Below are positions 7,945 through 15,825 of a DNA stretch of 64,000 nt, piece by piece. The number at the start of each line of letters is the position of its first letter. Positions within the stretch are counted from its first letter, which is position 1. The notes under the pieces are model-generated. The model was not told the DNA's origin and did no database searches. It was given only the letters and a program-made list of their open reading frames with translations. The position numbers were made by a program, and so were the translations under genes. This stretch comes from Methylobacterium currus (GTDB taxonomy: Bacteria; Pseudomonadota; Alphaproteobacteria; Rhizobiales; Beijerinckiaceae): contig NZ_CP028844.1 of the NCBI RefSeq assembly GCF_003058325.1, forward strand, positions 391,001-455,000. The letters run 5' to 3'.

Positions 7945-9569
7945 CCGGCACGCTCGCGCAAGGCATCCCCGCGCGCCGGGATCGCGCCGTCCCGGACGCG
8001 CCCCGAGGTGCGGCCGAATCCCCGCATTCCGCCATGCGGGCGGCGGGCCGAGGTCTCGGCCGACGGCCCCTCGGCCACCTGCCCTTCGCCGTCGTGCTGG
8101 TGCTCGCGGCCGCTCCCAACCTGCTCTTCCTCGCGACGCATCTCCGGACCGCGCCACTGGCGGCGGGGTGCGTGGCCCTCCTGACGGCGGCGCTCGCCCT
8201 GGTGCTGCGGGACCTCGGCCGCACGCGCGAGCCGATCGACGCGCCGCTCCTCGCCGCCGCCGTCGCGGCCGGGATCGGGCTCTGCCTGCTCGGCGGCGAG
8301 GGACACCTGTTCTTCGCCAACGACGACTGGCTGATCCGCGACGCGGTGCTGCGCGACCTCGTCGCCGAGCCCTGGCCGGTCGGGTACCTCTATGCCGGCG
8401 ACCCGACGATGCTGCGTGCGCCGCTCGGGATGTACCTGCTGCCGGCGGCGATCGGGAAGGTCGCCGGCCTGTACGGGGCGCATGGCGCGCTGCTCGCCCA
8501 GAACGCGCTCCTGTTCGGCTGCCTCTTCTACGGCTTCGCCCGCCTCGCCCCGTCGCACCGGCAGCGCCTGGCGGTCATGGCGATCTTCATCGCCTTCAGC
8601 GGCTGGGACCTCGTCGGCACCTGGATCCTCGGCGGCCCGCTCACGCCGGGCATCCATCTCGAGCAGTGGATCGGCAACCTGCAATTCTCGTCCCACGTGA
8701 CGCAGCTCTTCTGGGTGCCGAACCACGCGGCCTCGGGCTGGATCTTCGTCGGGGCCTACTGCCTGTGGCGCGTCTCCGCCCTGCGGGCGACGTCGCTCGC
8801 TGTGGTATTCGGCCTGTGCGTGTTCTGGTCGCCGCTGGGCATGATCGGCGCCCTGCCCTTCCTCGCCGCCGCGCTCCTCGTCGATCGGGCCCGCGGCCGG
8901 CTCACACCCGAATCGATCGCGACCGTGAGCCTCGCCGGGATCGGGCTCCTGCCGGTCGCGCTCTATCTCGGCGCGGATGCCGGCCGCGTCCCCCACGGGC
9001 TGCAGGACATGACCGAGGAATTCGCCGCCCGGTACCTCGTCTTCGTCACGATCGAGATCGTGCCGGCCCTGGTCGTTCTCGGCCTCGCGCCGGGATCGAT
9101 CGCCGGCTCCGACCGCTGGACCCGGCGGGAGACCGGGCTCGTCCTCGGCCTGCTGCTGCTCGCGCCGCTCTACCGGCTCGGAGGGGCGGATTTCGTCATG
9201 CGCGCCTCGATCCCGGCCCTGGCCCTGCTGGCATTGCGGGTCGGCACGACGGCCGTCAGCCTCCGCGGCTGGCGTGCGGCCGTCGCCGTTGGGGTCCTCG
9301 GCGTAGGGGCGGTCACGCCCCTCTACGAGGTGATCCGGGCCGTCGTCGTCCCGCCCTTCTCGATCAGCGTCTGCGATCTCCTGGCCGCCGCCAGGACCCC
9401 GCCCAATGACGGGCCGCTCTTCCACTACGTCGCCCGGATCGACGCCCTGCCGGGGCACCTCGCCGACCGCGTCCTCGCCACGCCGGTGACGCTGGTACGG
9501 CGCGAGAAGCGGGGCCCCTGCTGGCCCGACCACCCGGCGCATCAGGAACATGCCGGGACGGTGTTCTGA
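7941..9569 (+). CDS. polytopic membrane protein, possible glycosyltransferase of GT-C type
   Basis: A 542-residue protein starting at GTG 7941, which overlaps the preceding TGA (GTGA). After a 45-residue polar N-terminus it has roughly ten to twelve hydrophobic segments spread to residue 470. After the second or third segment comes FFANDDWLIRDAVL, an acidic DD pair in a first large loop, as in GT-C glycosyltransferases that use polyprenyl-linked sugars. The tail (about 60 residues) is soluble. The operon position directly after a polyprenyl-phosphate-glycosyltransferase-like protein supports a role as the acceptor glycosyltransferase, but sequence similarity to a known family is not clear to me. 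An O-antigen-type membrane protein is the alternative. Confidence 0.6.
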   Translation: MTGTLAQGIPARRDRAVPDAPRGAAESPHSAMRAAGRGLGRRPLGHLPFAVVLVLAAAPNLLFLATHLRTAPLAAGCVALLTAALALVLRDLGRTREPIDAPLLAAAVAAGIGLCLLGGEGHLFFANDDWLIRDAVLRDLVAEPWPVGYLYAGDPTMLRAPLGMYLLPAAIGKVAGLYGAHGALLAQNALLFGCLFYGFARLAPSHRQRLAVMAIFIAFSGWDLVGTWILGGPLTPGIHLEQWIGNLQFSSHVTQLFWVPNHAASGWIFVGAYCLWRVSALRATSLAVVFGLCVFWSPLGMIGALPFLAAALLVDRARGRLTPESIATVSLAGIGLLPVALYLGADAGRVPHGLQDMTEEFAARYLVFVTIEIVPALVVLGLAPGSIAGSDRWTRRETGLVLGLLLLAPLYRLGGADFVMRASIPALALLALRVGTTAVSLRGWRAAVAVGVLGVGAVTPLYEVIRAVVVPPFSISVCDLLAAARTPPNDGPLFHYVARIDALPGHLADRVLATPVTLVRREKRGPCWPDHPAHQEHAGTVF

Positions 9570-9854
9570 GCGGATGTGCGACAGGCCGACGTCTCGACCG
9601 CTGCGCTGGACGTTGCGATCCGTCCGTGTCCAGGTCGCCGGGATCGGCTCCGGATCCGTCGGGCCGCACGAGACGGAAGGCCGTGCCCGGCGAAGGACCA
9701 GCCCCGATCGTTAAGGCTCCGCTAACCAAACCACCGTTCCATCGTCGCCGGCATGCAGGCGAGGACGCAGCCTGCACGGAGCGGCGGGACGCAGGCGACC
9801 GGCGGGTCGCCCGGTGCCGGAGCCGCGTCGCGAGCCCGGCCCCGAGGATCACCC

Positions 9855-10829
9855 GTGACCCAGGATCATCAGACGCTCACCGTTCCGGCTCCGCCCGCGA
9901 TCCTGGATCGGCTCCAGGGCCGCGACTGCCCGGTCTGCGGCACGCCCGAGCGGGGCGCACGGCCCTTCCTGTCGGCCTCGATCGACCCGGCCCGGATCGG
10001 CGCCCTCAGCTACGCCTCGCGAAAAATCCCGGAATTCATGACCTTCCGCCTGGTCCGGTGCGGGACCTGCGAGACCGTGTACGCCGCCGAGGCGCCGGGC
10101 GCCGAGGCCCTGGCGCGCGCCTACCGGGAAGCAGGCTATGACAGCGCCGAGGAGGCCAAGTACGCGGCACGGACCTACGCCGAGGCCCTGGCACCGCGTC
10201 TCGGCCCGGCGGGACGCGGAGCGGAGCCCCGCGGGGGCGCCGCCCTCGAGATCGGCGCGGGCAGCGGCGTCTTCCTGCAGGAATTGCTGGATCTCGGCTT
10301 TGCCGAGGTCATCGGGATCGAGCCCTCGCACGACGCGGTCGCGGCGGCCCCGGCCGCGCTCCGCCCGCACCTGCGGGTCGGCGTATTCGATCCCGCGCAG
10401 CACGCGCCCGGCAGCCTCTCGCTGGTCTGCTGCTTCCAGACCCTGGAGCACGTCCCCGACCCGCGCGGCCTGACGCGGGCCGCCTACGACCTGCTGCGGC
10501 CCGGCGGCCGGATCGCCTTCGTCACGCACGATTACCGGGCCCCGATCAACCGGCTCCTCGGCCGACGCTCACCGATCATCGACATCGAGCACATGCAGCT
10601 GTTCTGCCCGGCCAGCCTGCGCCGGCTCCTCGGCGAAGCGGGGTTCGGAGAGATCGCGATCGGGCCGCTCCGGAACCGCTACCCTTTGCGCTACTGGCTG
10701 CGCCTGCTGCCGCTGCCCGGACCGCTCAAGCCGGCCGCCCTGTCGGCCGCGGAGGCCCTCGGCCTCGGGCGGCGGAGCGTCGGCCTGAATGTCGGCAACC
10801 TCCTCAGCGTGGCCCGCAAGCCGCTGTGA
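9855..10829 (+). CDS. class I SAM-dependent methyltransferase with N-terminal zinc-ribbon-like motif
   Basis: A 324-residue protein. The N-terminus has CPVCG (C25, C28) and CGTC (C69, C72), the arrangement seen in sugar C-methyltransferases and similar enzymes with a putative zinc-binding head. The SAM-binding core follows: LEIGAGSGVF (131-140), EVIGIEPS, SLVCCFQTLEHVPDP and LRPGGRIAFVTHD. The C-terminal part with IEHMQLFCP and LRRLLGEAGF is typical of Methyltransf_23 proteins. GTG 9855 has a GAGG ribosome binding site 7 bases upstream and removes a 34-residue low-complexity extension from the ATG at 9753. It lies downstream of the sugar operon and probably methylates a surface glycan component. 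Confidence 0.75.
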   Translation: MTQDHQTLTVPAPPAILDRLQGRDCPVCGTPERGARPFLSASIDPARIGALSYASRKIPEFMTFRLVRCGTCETVYAAEAPGAEALARAYREAGYDSAEEAKYAARTYAEALAPRLGPAGRGAEPRGGAALEIGAGSGVFLQELLDLGFAEVIGIEPSHDAVAAAPAALRPHLRVGVFDPAQHAPGSLSLVCCFQTLEHVPDPRGLTRAAYDLLRPGGRIAFVTHDYRAPINRLLGRRSPIIDIEHMQLFCPASLRRLLGEAGFGEIAIGPLRNRYPLRYWLRLLPLPGPLKPAALSAAEALGLGRRSVGLNVGNLLSVARKPL

Positions 10830-10853
10830 CCGGGCTCTCGCGCCGATGCGCCG

Positions 10854-11642
10854 TCACGAAACGGGCGGGCGGCGCGCCGTGACGGTGTAGCCGAGGCAAT
10901 CCTCGCCCCAATCCCATCGCAGCGACAGGGTGCCGACCAGGGCGAGCCCGCCCAGGACCGGCAGCAGGGCCGCGCCGAGGAGGCGGCGCCCGGGGTGGCC
11001 GGCGGCCCCCATGAACGGGATCAGGCACAGGGCCATCGCCTTGTAGCAGGCGACGGTGACGGGATTGCCGCGGGCGGTGACGCGGACATCGCGAAAACCC
11101 GCCTCGCGCAGCAGCAGGTCCAGGGAGGACGGCGTGTAGCGCCAGTAATCGTAGGGAACGAAGTGCCAGCGGGCCGCGAAGGGCACCGTCAGGACGAGGC
11201 GGCCGCCGGGCCGCAGGCAGCCGAACAGGTTCGCCACGAAGGGGGCCGGCGCCTCGATATGCTCGAGCACCTCGGTACAGAGGACGACGTCGACGGAGGC
11301 GGGCGGGACGTTCCAGTCGTCCTGATCGACATACTCGGTGTCCGGTACCGCGTAGCCGAACCGGTCGAGGGCGTCTCGGGTGTCGATGCCGCGATACTGG
11401 GCCGAAGGGGGCAGCAGGGATCGGAAGACCTGGGCGCCACATCCGACGTCGAGCACGGTGCCGGAGGCCGTGGCAAGCTCCACGCGCAGGTCGCGCCAGG
11501 CCGACCCGGCCTGAAGATCGAGGAAGCGACGCAACGCCGCCAGCAGGTCGTCCCACCGGGAGCGCCGGGGGCGGAAGACCGGCGGCTTGAAGCGCTCCGC
11601 CTGCTGCTCGATCAGGTTGCGGCGCGTGGCATGGGTACTCAT
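10854..11642 (-). CDS. class I SAM-dependent methyltransferase (type 11)
   Basis: A 262-residue protein convergent with the previous methyltransferase (24 bases apart). The SAM motifs are VLDVGCGAQVF (about residues 63-73), YRGIDTRD, VDVVLCTEVLEHIEAP and LRPGGRLVLTVPF. HFVPYDYWRYTPSSL is a signature common in methyltransferases of lipopolysaccharide/exopolysaccharide clusters. The C-terminus is hydrophobic (LLGAALLPVLGGLALVGTL) and may bind the membrane. The context of transketolase, epimerase-GT2 and a second methyltransferase suggests glycan or glycolipid methylation. The substrate is unknown. Confidence 0.75.
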   Translation of the reverse strand: MSTHATRRNLIEQQAERFKPPVFRPRRSRWDDLLAALRRFLDLQAGSAWRDLRVELATASGTVLDVGCGAQVFRSLLPPSAQYRGIDTRDALDRFGYAVPDTEYVDQDDWNVPPASVDVVLCTEVLEHIEAPAPFVANLFGCLRPGGRLVLTVPFAARWHFVPYDYWRYTPSSLDLLLREAGFRDVRVTARGNPVTVACYKAMALCLIPFMGAAGHPGRRLLGAALLPVLGGLALVGTLSLRWDWGEDCLGYTVTARRPPVS

Positions 11643-11752
11643 CCGACAGGTCCCGATCTGTGCGGCCTCTCGGCGGCCTGTCGGGCCGATCCACCGGCAG
11701 CCGCCATCGGAGGCATCGCGGCCTTTTCGGCGGTCCTTGCAGTGAAAAGAAA

Positions 11753-11829
11753 TGGCGCGCCCGAAAGGATTCGAACCTCTGACCCCCAGATTCGTAGTCT
11801 GGTGCTCTATCCAGCTGAGCTACGGGCGC
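11753..11829 (-). tRNA. tRNA-Arg (anticodon ACG), copy 1
   Basis: A 77-base tRNA on the minus strand, with the 3' CCA encoded (TGG at 11753-11755 on the plus strand). The acceptor stem is GCGCCCG/CGGGCGC, the D stem GCTC/GAGC, the anticodon stem CCAGA/TCTGG with loop CTACGAA, giving anticodon ACG (A34 probably edited to inosine by TadA), and the T stem AGAGG/CCTTT with TTCGAAT loop. It decodes CGU/CGC/CGA. It is identical to the second copy 81 bases away. Confidence 0.97.
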
Positions 11830-11910
11830 CCGATCGAAGGCAAGCCTTCGATTATGATACAACGGACGATGGCAGAAGCCTCATCACGCCGTGACGTCTC
11901 AAGTTTGAAA

Positions 11911-11987
11911 TGGCGCGCCCGAAAGGATTCGAACCTCTGACCCCCAGATTCGTAGTCTGGTGCTCTATCCAGCTGAGCTACGGGCGC
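11911..11987 (-). tRNA. tRNA-Arg (anticodon ACG), copy 2
   Basis: Identical in sequence to the copy at 11753-11829, same strand, with all four stems and the encoded CCA intact. It is the upstream member of the pair for minus-strand transcription, so the two may be made from one precursor. The identity of the copies points to a recent local duplication or to gene conversion. Confidence 0.97.
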
Positions 11988-12076
11988 CTGACCGGGGGGA
12001 GCGGTGCGCCCCGCCGGTGGAGGTGGGATCTAAGGGGTTCGCCCCGGCTTGGCAACCCCTATTTCGCCGGCGGAAG

Positions 12077-12101
12077 AGGGAGCCGCGCGAGGCGGCTCCC
12101 T
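12077..12101 (-). terminator. hairpin terminator downstream of the aldehyde dehydrogenase gene
   Basis: A perfect 10-bp stem AGGGAGCCGC/GCGGCTCCCT with a 5-base loop begins 19 bases after the gabD-like stop on the minus strand. It is followed on that strand by a short pyrimidine-rich run, TCTTCC. The weak U-tract lowers confidence, but stem and position fit a terminator separating the dehydrogenase gene from the tRNA genes. Confidence 0.55.
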
Positions 12102-12119
12102 CCCCGTTCGGGCACCCGA

Positions 12120-13553
12120 TCAGAAGCCGGCCTGGGTGACGAACTTGGTGTTGAGGTAGGCCTCGATCGCCTCCGAGCCGCCCTCGCTGCCGTAGCCCGA
12201 ATCCTTGACGCCGCCGAAGGGCGTCTCCGGCAGGGCGATGCCGTGGTGGTTGATCGACATCATGCCGCTCTCCACCCGCGTGGCGAGCTTGGTGGCGGTC
12301 TCGGCCGAGCGGGTATAGGCGTAGGCGGCAAGCCCGTAGGGAAGGCGGTTGGCCTCCGTGAAGGCTTCTTCGTCGTCCGAGAAGCGCTGGATCGCGGCGA
12401 TCGGCCCGAAGGGCTCCTCGTTCATGATCCGGGCATCGAGCGGCACGTCGGTGAAGACCGTCGGCTCGAAGAAGTTGCCCTGGTTGCCGATGCGCTTGCC
12501 ACCGGTGCGCAAGTTGGCGCCCTTCTGCTCGGCATCGGCCACGAAGCCCTCCATCGCCTCGATGCGGCGGCCATGGGCGAGCGGGCCCACCTTCACGCCC
12601 TCCTCCAGGCCGTTGCCGACCTTGAGGTCGCGGGAGAAGCCGACGAACCCGTCCACGAAGGCGTCGAACACCGAATCGTGGACGAGGAAGCGGGTCGGCG
12701 CGACGCAGACCTGGCCGGCATTGCGGAACTTGTTGGCGCCGAGCACCTGCACGGCCTTCTGCACGTCGGCATCGCGGAAGACGATCGCCGGGGCGTGGCC
12801 GCCAAGCTCCATCGTGGCGCGCTTCATGTGCTTGCCGGCGAGCGCGGCCAGCTCCTTGCCGATCGCGGTCGAGCCCGTGAAGGTGATCTTGCGGATCACC
12901 GGATGGGGAATGAGATACGACGAGATCTCCGCCGGGTCGCCGTAGACGAGGCCGAGCACGTCGCCCGGGACGCCGGCGTCCAACAGGGCCTGGATCAGGG
13001 CGGTACAGCTCGCCGGGGTGTCCTCGGGGCCCTTCAGGATCACCGAGCAGCCGGTGCAGAGCGCTGCCGAGACCTTGCGCACCGCCTGGTTGATCGGGAA
13101 GTTCCAGGGCGTGAAGGCCGCAACCGGGCCGACCGGCTCGCGGATAACGAGCTGCATCACGCCCTCGGCCCGGGGCGGGATCACGCGGCCATAGGCCCGC
13201 CGGCCTTCTTCCGCGAACCAATCCATGGTGTCGGCGCCGCCGAGCACCTCCATCTTGGCCTCCGCCAGCGGCTTGCCCTGCTCCAGGGTCATGATCCGGG
13301 CGATCTCGTCGGCGCGCTCGCGCATCAGGTTGGCCGCCTTGCGCAGGACCTTGCTGCGCTCGAAGGCCGAGACCTTGCGCCAGGCCTTGAAGCCGCGATC
13401 GGCCGCCTCGAGGGCCTCGTCGAGGTCCTGGCGGGTCGCGACGGCGAGCTGGCTCAGGGTCTCGCCGGTGGCCGGGTTGAGGATCGGCATCGTCTGGCCG
13501 GTCGCGCCGTTGCGCCACTCGCCGGCGATGTGGAGCTTAACGTCAGGAAACAT
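12120..13553 (-). CDS. gabD: NAD(P)-dependent succinate-semialdehyde dehydrogenase-like aldehyde dehydrogenase
   Basis: A 477-residue ALDH superfamily enzyme of normal length. The catalytic cysteine is C283 ([12 protein letters not shown]), the general base E249 (MELGGHAP), and the oxyanion asparagine N151 (FTPWNFP). The cofactor segment [11 protein letters not shown] is present, as is the C-terminal [23 protein letters not shown] region that is characteristic of GabD/SSADH and related semialdehyde dehydrogenases. It would oxidise a semialdehyde such as succinate semialdehyde to the acid (GABA/polyamine catabolism). Monocistronic, with a terminator hairpin after the stop. The exact substrate is inferred from family resemblance. 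Confidence 0.85.
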   Translation of the reverse strand: MFPDVKLHIAGEWRNGATGQTMPILNPATGETLSQLAVATRQDLDEALEAADRGFKAWRKVSAFERSKVLRKAANLMRERADEIARIMTLEQGKPLAEAKMEVLGGADTMDWFAEEGRRAYGRVIPPRAEGVMQLVIREPVGPVAAFTPWNFPINQAVRKVSAALCTGCSVILKGPEDTPASCTALIQALLDAGVPGDVLGLVYGDPAEISSYLIPHPVIRKITFTGSTAIGKELAALAGKHMKRATMELGGHAPAIVFRDADVQKAVQVLGANKFRNAGQVCVAPTRFLVHDSVFDAFVDGFVGFSRDLKVGNGLEEGVKVGPLAHGRRIEAMEGFVADAEQKGANLRTGGKRIGNQGNFFEPTVFTDVPLDARIMNEEPFGPIAAIQRFSDDEEAFTEANRLPYGLAAYAYTRSAETATKLATRVESGMMSINHHGIALPETPFGGVKDSGYGSEGGSEAIEAYLNTKFVTQAGF

Positions 13554-13744
13554 CGGGGGCTCATCCTCGTTCCGGAGGGGACGGGCCTTAACTAAGGCAG
13601 TCCCCCCCGGCGAGACAGGCTCCGCCGCGCAAGCCGGCCCGTGGCCGGCGCGCCTTGTCCGTCAGGCGATGACCTGACAGACTTCACGGCCTCTTGCTTC
13701 CGAGCCTCTTGCTGTCCGGTCTCTTGCGCCGCGATGCGCCCGCC

Positions 13745-14089
13745 TCACCGCACCCCGACGGCGTGGGCGATGTCCTCGAAGCGCTTCTGCGTCGCGCCGA
13801 TCTGGCCGTAGAGGGCCTGCCGCGTGCAGGCTGCGACCGTCATGCCGTGGAAGAACAGGCCGGCATCGTGCCGGTTGCGGCAATCGAGGTAGTTGGGCAG
13901 CACGAAGACGGTGAGCAGCACGATGAACGGGAAACCGAGCTTCACGAAGAGCCTGACCGGCCAGGGCAGGTAGGAGAAGGCCCGCTCCTTTTTTCGCCTG
14001 GCCGGCGGCGCTACGACGATGCGGATGGCGCCTTGCCCGCGATCACGGTCGAGGCGCTCGATCCCGCTGCTCCGGTGCCCGCTGCTCAT
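13745..14089 (-). CDS. small single-pass membrane protein of unknown function
   Basis: A 114-residue protein with a basic, soluble N-terminal 45 residues, one clear membrane segment (LFVKLGFPFIVLLTVFVLPNYL), and a C-terminal domain of about 50 residues with two cysteines (LDCRNRHD, VAACTRQAL). The Cys pair on one side of the membrane could form a disulfide. The ATG at 14089 is preferred; a GTG lies four codons upstream. No family is recognised. It is flanked by a structured non-coding region upstream. Confidence 0.6.
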   Translation of the reverse strand: MSSGHRSSGIERLDRDRGQGAIRIVVAPPARRKKERAFSYLPWPVRLFVKLGFPFIVLLTVFVLPNYLDCRNRHDAGLFFHGMTVAACTRQALYGQIGATQKRFEDIAHAVGVR

Positions 14090-14214
14090 CCTGCTCCCCA
14101 CGCCGCCCCCCGTGCCGCTCTCGTCTACGCCGCGCGCCAGGATCGTGCGCCGGGCAGGACGGATGGTGCCGCAGCGGGCTTAAATTTCCGTGCGCCGCAA
14201 CGATCGCAGTCTCT

Positions 14215-14465
14215 CATACCATCGCGCTTTCGCATCGGCAGGTCGATGCGAAAGCGTCCGGCGCAGCAGCGCCGGCGCCCGTTCTGGCTTAGCCACGCCG
14301 TCGAACGAGGCCGTTCGAAGGCGCGGCGGTATCGATCGTAGGGGGACGGTGCGCCGACCATGTGCGCCCGCGCACGCCGCCGGGACCGCGCCGATGCCAC
14401 AAGGGAGACGCCCTGACGGGCGTTCCTCCAAGACTTCGGGCCGCCCGCAAGGGCGGCTTTCTTTC
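14215..14465 (+). ncRNA. candidate structured small RNA ending in an intrinsic terminator
   Basis: There is no convincing protein gene in this 400-base gap, but there is a run of strong hairpins. They are a perfect 13-bp stem CGCTTTCGCATCG (14225-14237 with 14244-14256), a 7-bp stem CCGGCGC/GCGCCGG (14258-14275), a two-part stem CGCC-TCGAACG/CGTTCGA-GGCG (14296-14323), a 6-bp stem ACGCCC/GGGCGT (14408-14423), and a terminator at 14440. The plus-strand T-run sets the likely direction. No plus-strand gene lies upstream for the terminator to serve, so a free-standing RNA is the simplest reading. It does not show the signatures of tmRNA, RNase P, SRP or 6S RNA that I know. Boundaries are approximate. 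Confidence 0.4.
14440..14465 (+). terminator. rho-independent terminator (plus strand)
   Basis: A stem GCCGCCC/GGGCGGC with a GCAA tetraloop is followed by TTTCTTTCT on the plus strand. It reads rightward and faces the end of the minus-strand PilZ gene, so it is not that gene's terminator. It would end the candidate RNA at 14215-14440. Confidence 0.7.
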
Positions 14466-14493
14466 TGTCCGGGGGACCCGCGACGAGGGCCGG

Positions 14494-15123
14494 TCAGAGC
14501 ACGACGTGCTGGCCGAAGGTCTCGGGTCGGAACGGCAGCCGGAAGGTGACGGCGAAGCCGTTCTCGAGGTGGCGCACCACCGTGGCGCGGCGCTTGCCGA
14601 CGGTCACCGCTTCGCCCACCGGCGGAACGTCGGTGACCGCGATCGCCACGCCGGTCATCGACAAGTCGATGATCGTCCCCGGTATGACCCGGCCGTCGGC
14701 GCGTCGCACCTCGACCGAGCGGGTATGGGGCACGATGCGCGGGTCGCTGCGCTGGTCGGTCTTTCCGTTCGCCTGGGCGGCGAGCCAGTCGAGGCGAGCG
14801 GCGAAGCGGGCGCGGCGCTCGGGCCCGACCTCCACCGCGACGGTGAAGCCGTCCGGCGTGATCGTCTGGATCGCTCCCGTCACCGGGCCGACATTGTCGA
14901 GGTAGAGCGTGACGGGGTCGCCCAGGAGGCCGCTCTCGGGCGCCCGCACCTCGATCGTCGAGAGGGAGAGGCTGCGGGTCTCGCAGACATGCTCCACCCC
15001 GCCCGGCAGCAGGTAGCGGCCACCGACCCGGATCTGGATCAACCGGATTCCCTGTTCGGATTCGGTTTGGAGCTGCAACTTCAAGGGACCCGCCAAGATC
15101 TTACAAACGCGCCAGGGTAGCAT
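14494..15123 (-). CDS. PilZ-domain protein
   Basis: A 209-residue cytoplasmic protein with probably two beta-barrel modules. The N-terminal half (IQIRVGGRYLL... VTLYLDNVGPVTGAI) resembles a PilZ or YcgR-N-like barrel. The C-terminal half has RSDPRIVPH and GTIIDLSMTGVAIAV, matching the PilZ DxSxxG motif, and ends VVRHLENGFAVTFRLP. The RxxxR element just before the second barrel may be represented by the RSDPR region. It is a likely c-di-GMP receptor. The only ATG near the beginning is at 15123; a GTG 16 codons upstream is the alternative, and neither has a strong ribosome binding site. Confidence 0.75.
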   Translation of the reverse strand: MLPWRVCKILAGPLKLQLQTESEQGIRLIQIRVGGRYLLPGGVEHVCETRSLSLSTIEVRAPESGLLGDPVTLYLDNVGPVTGAIQTITPDGFTVAVEVGPERRARFAARLDWLAAQANGKTDQRSDPRIVPHTRSVEVRRADGRVIPGTIIDLSMTGVAIAVTDVPPVGEAVTVGKRRATVVRHLENGFAVTFRLPFRPETFGQHVVL

Positions 15124-15426
15124 CGCGCGACGCGTGACCGGCCGCAAGGCCGCGGATCGCGCACCATCCACAATCCACCACGAGACTTAATGCCGGGTGC
15201 ACGGGCTCGGGGCGATCGGCCGGTCTGACGCAGGCCTGTCGGGGCGCCGGCCGGTCGCCATGCCGGAGGCCGGTTTCCGCCCGGCCTGCTCTGGAAGCCG
15301 GTGCCCGGGACGGGAACAGCCTGGCCTGACGACACACAGCACGCAATCACGACGCAATCCCGCATCTCTAATCAAGCTTCGCGGCGAGAAGAGCCCGACC
15401 AACACCAATCTAGCGGGAGTGGGACC
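15124..15426. other. divergent intergenic region, no gene seen
   Basis: About 300 bases between the PilZ gene (minus) and the DoxX gene (plus). Open frames are chance-like. The last 60 bases before 15427 are less GC-rich and probably carry the doxX promoter; GGGAGTGGGACC precedes its ATG as the ribosome binding site. Confidence 0.45.
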
Positions 15427-15819
15427 ATGACATCGACATCGACCGGGCCGCATTTCGGTGGCCTGCTGCTGCGCGGCCTGCTCACCGCGGTCTTCGTGAC
15501 CGCGGCCGGCATGAAGTTCGCGGCTCTGCCGTTCGAGGTCGCGGTCTTCGCGCGCTTCGGCTATCCGCTCTGGTTCATGTACGCGGTCGGGGCGGCGCAG
15601 CTTCTCGGCGCCGCGTTGCTGTGGGGCCGCGGCACCGTCGCGCATGGCGCGCTGCTGCTCGCCGCCGTGATGGTCGGGGCGGCCTTCAGCCACCTGCGCG
15701 CCGGCGACCCGGTGGTGATGGCTTTGCCCGCCCTGCTGCTGCTCGGCCTTCTGGCCGGCCTCGCCTATATGCGCCGGGGCGAATTGATGCCCGCAAGCCT
15801 CCAAGCCTCGCGGGCTTGA
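15427..15819 (+). CDS. DoxX-family membrane protein
   Basis: A 130-residue protein with four predicted membrane helices. The first contains the DoxX-type signature LLLRGLLTAVFVTAAGMKF, with a conserved K/F after helix 1, then VAVFARFGYPLWFMYAVGAAQ, GALLLAAVMVGAAFSHL and a final Leu-rich helix before a short tail. DoxX/DoxD-like proteins are small membrane proteins linked to redox or thiol metabolism; a specific activity cannot be assigned. The ATG at 15427 has a GGGAG ribosome binding site. It converges on the HerA-like gene. Confidence 0.75.
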   Translation: MTSTSTGPHFGGLLLRGLLTAVFVTAAGMKFAALPFEVAVFARFGYPLWFMYAVGAAQLLGAALLWGRGTVAHGALLLAAVMVGAAFSHLRAGDPVVMALPALLLLGLLAGLAYMRRGELMPASLQASRA

Positions 15820-15825
15820 CGCCCC

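Noticed and set aside
9753..9854. Longer start for the zinc-ribbon methyltransferase at ATG 9753.
   Set aside because: The extra 34 residues are low-complexity and lack a ribosome binding site, whereas GTG 9855 has GAGG at good spacing.
14362..14418. An Arg-rich short frame before the 14440 terminator as a second leader peptide.
   Set aside because: No plus-strand gene follows the terminator, so attenuation makes no sense here; it also shows that Arg-rich short frames arise by chance.
14125..14431. Two minus-strand frames of 80-90 residues in the structured gap.
   Set aside because: Extremely Arg-rich, no ribosome binding site, overlapping the hairpins; judged non-coding.
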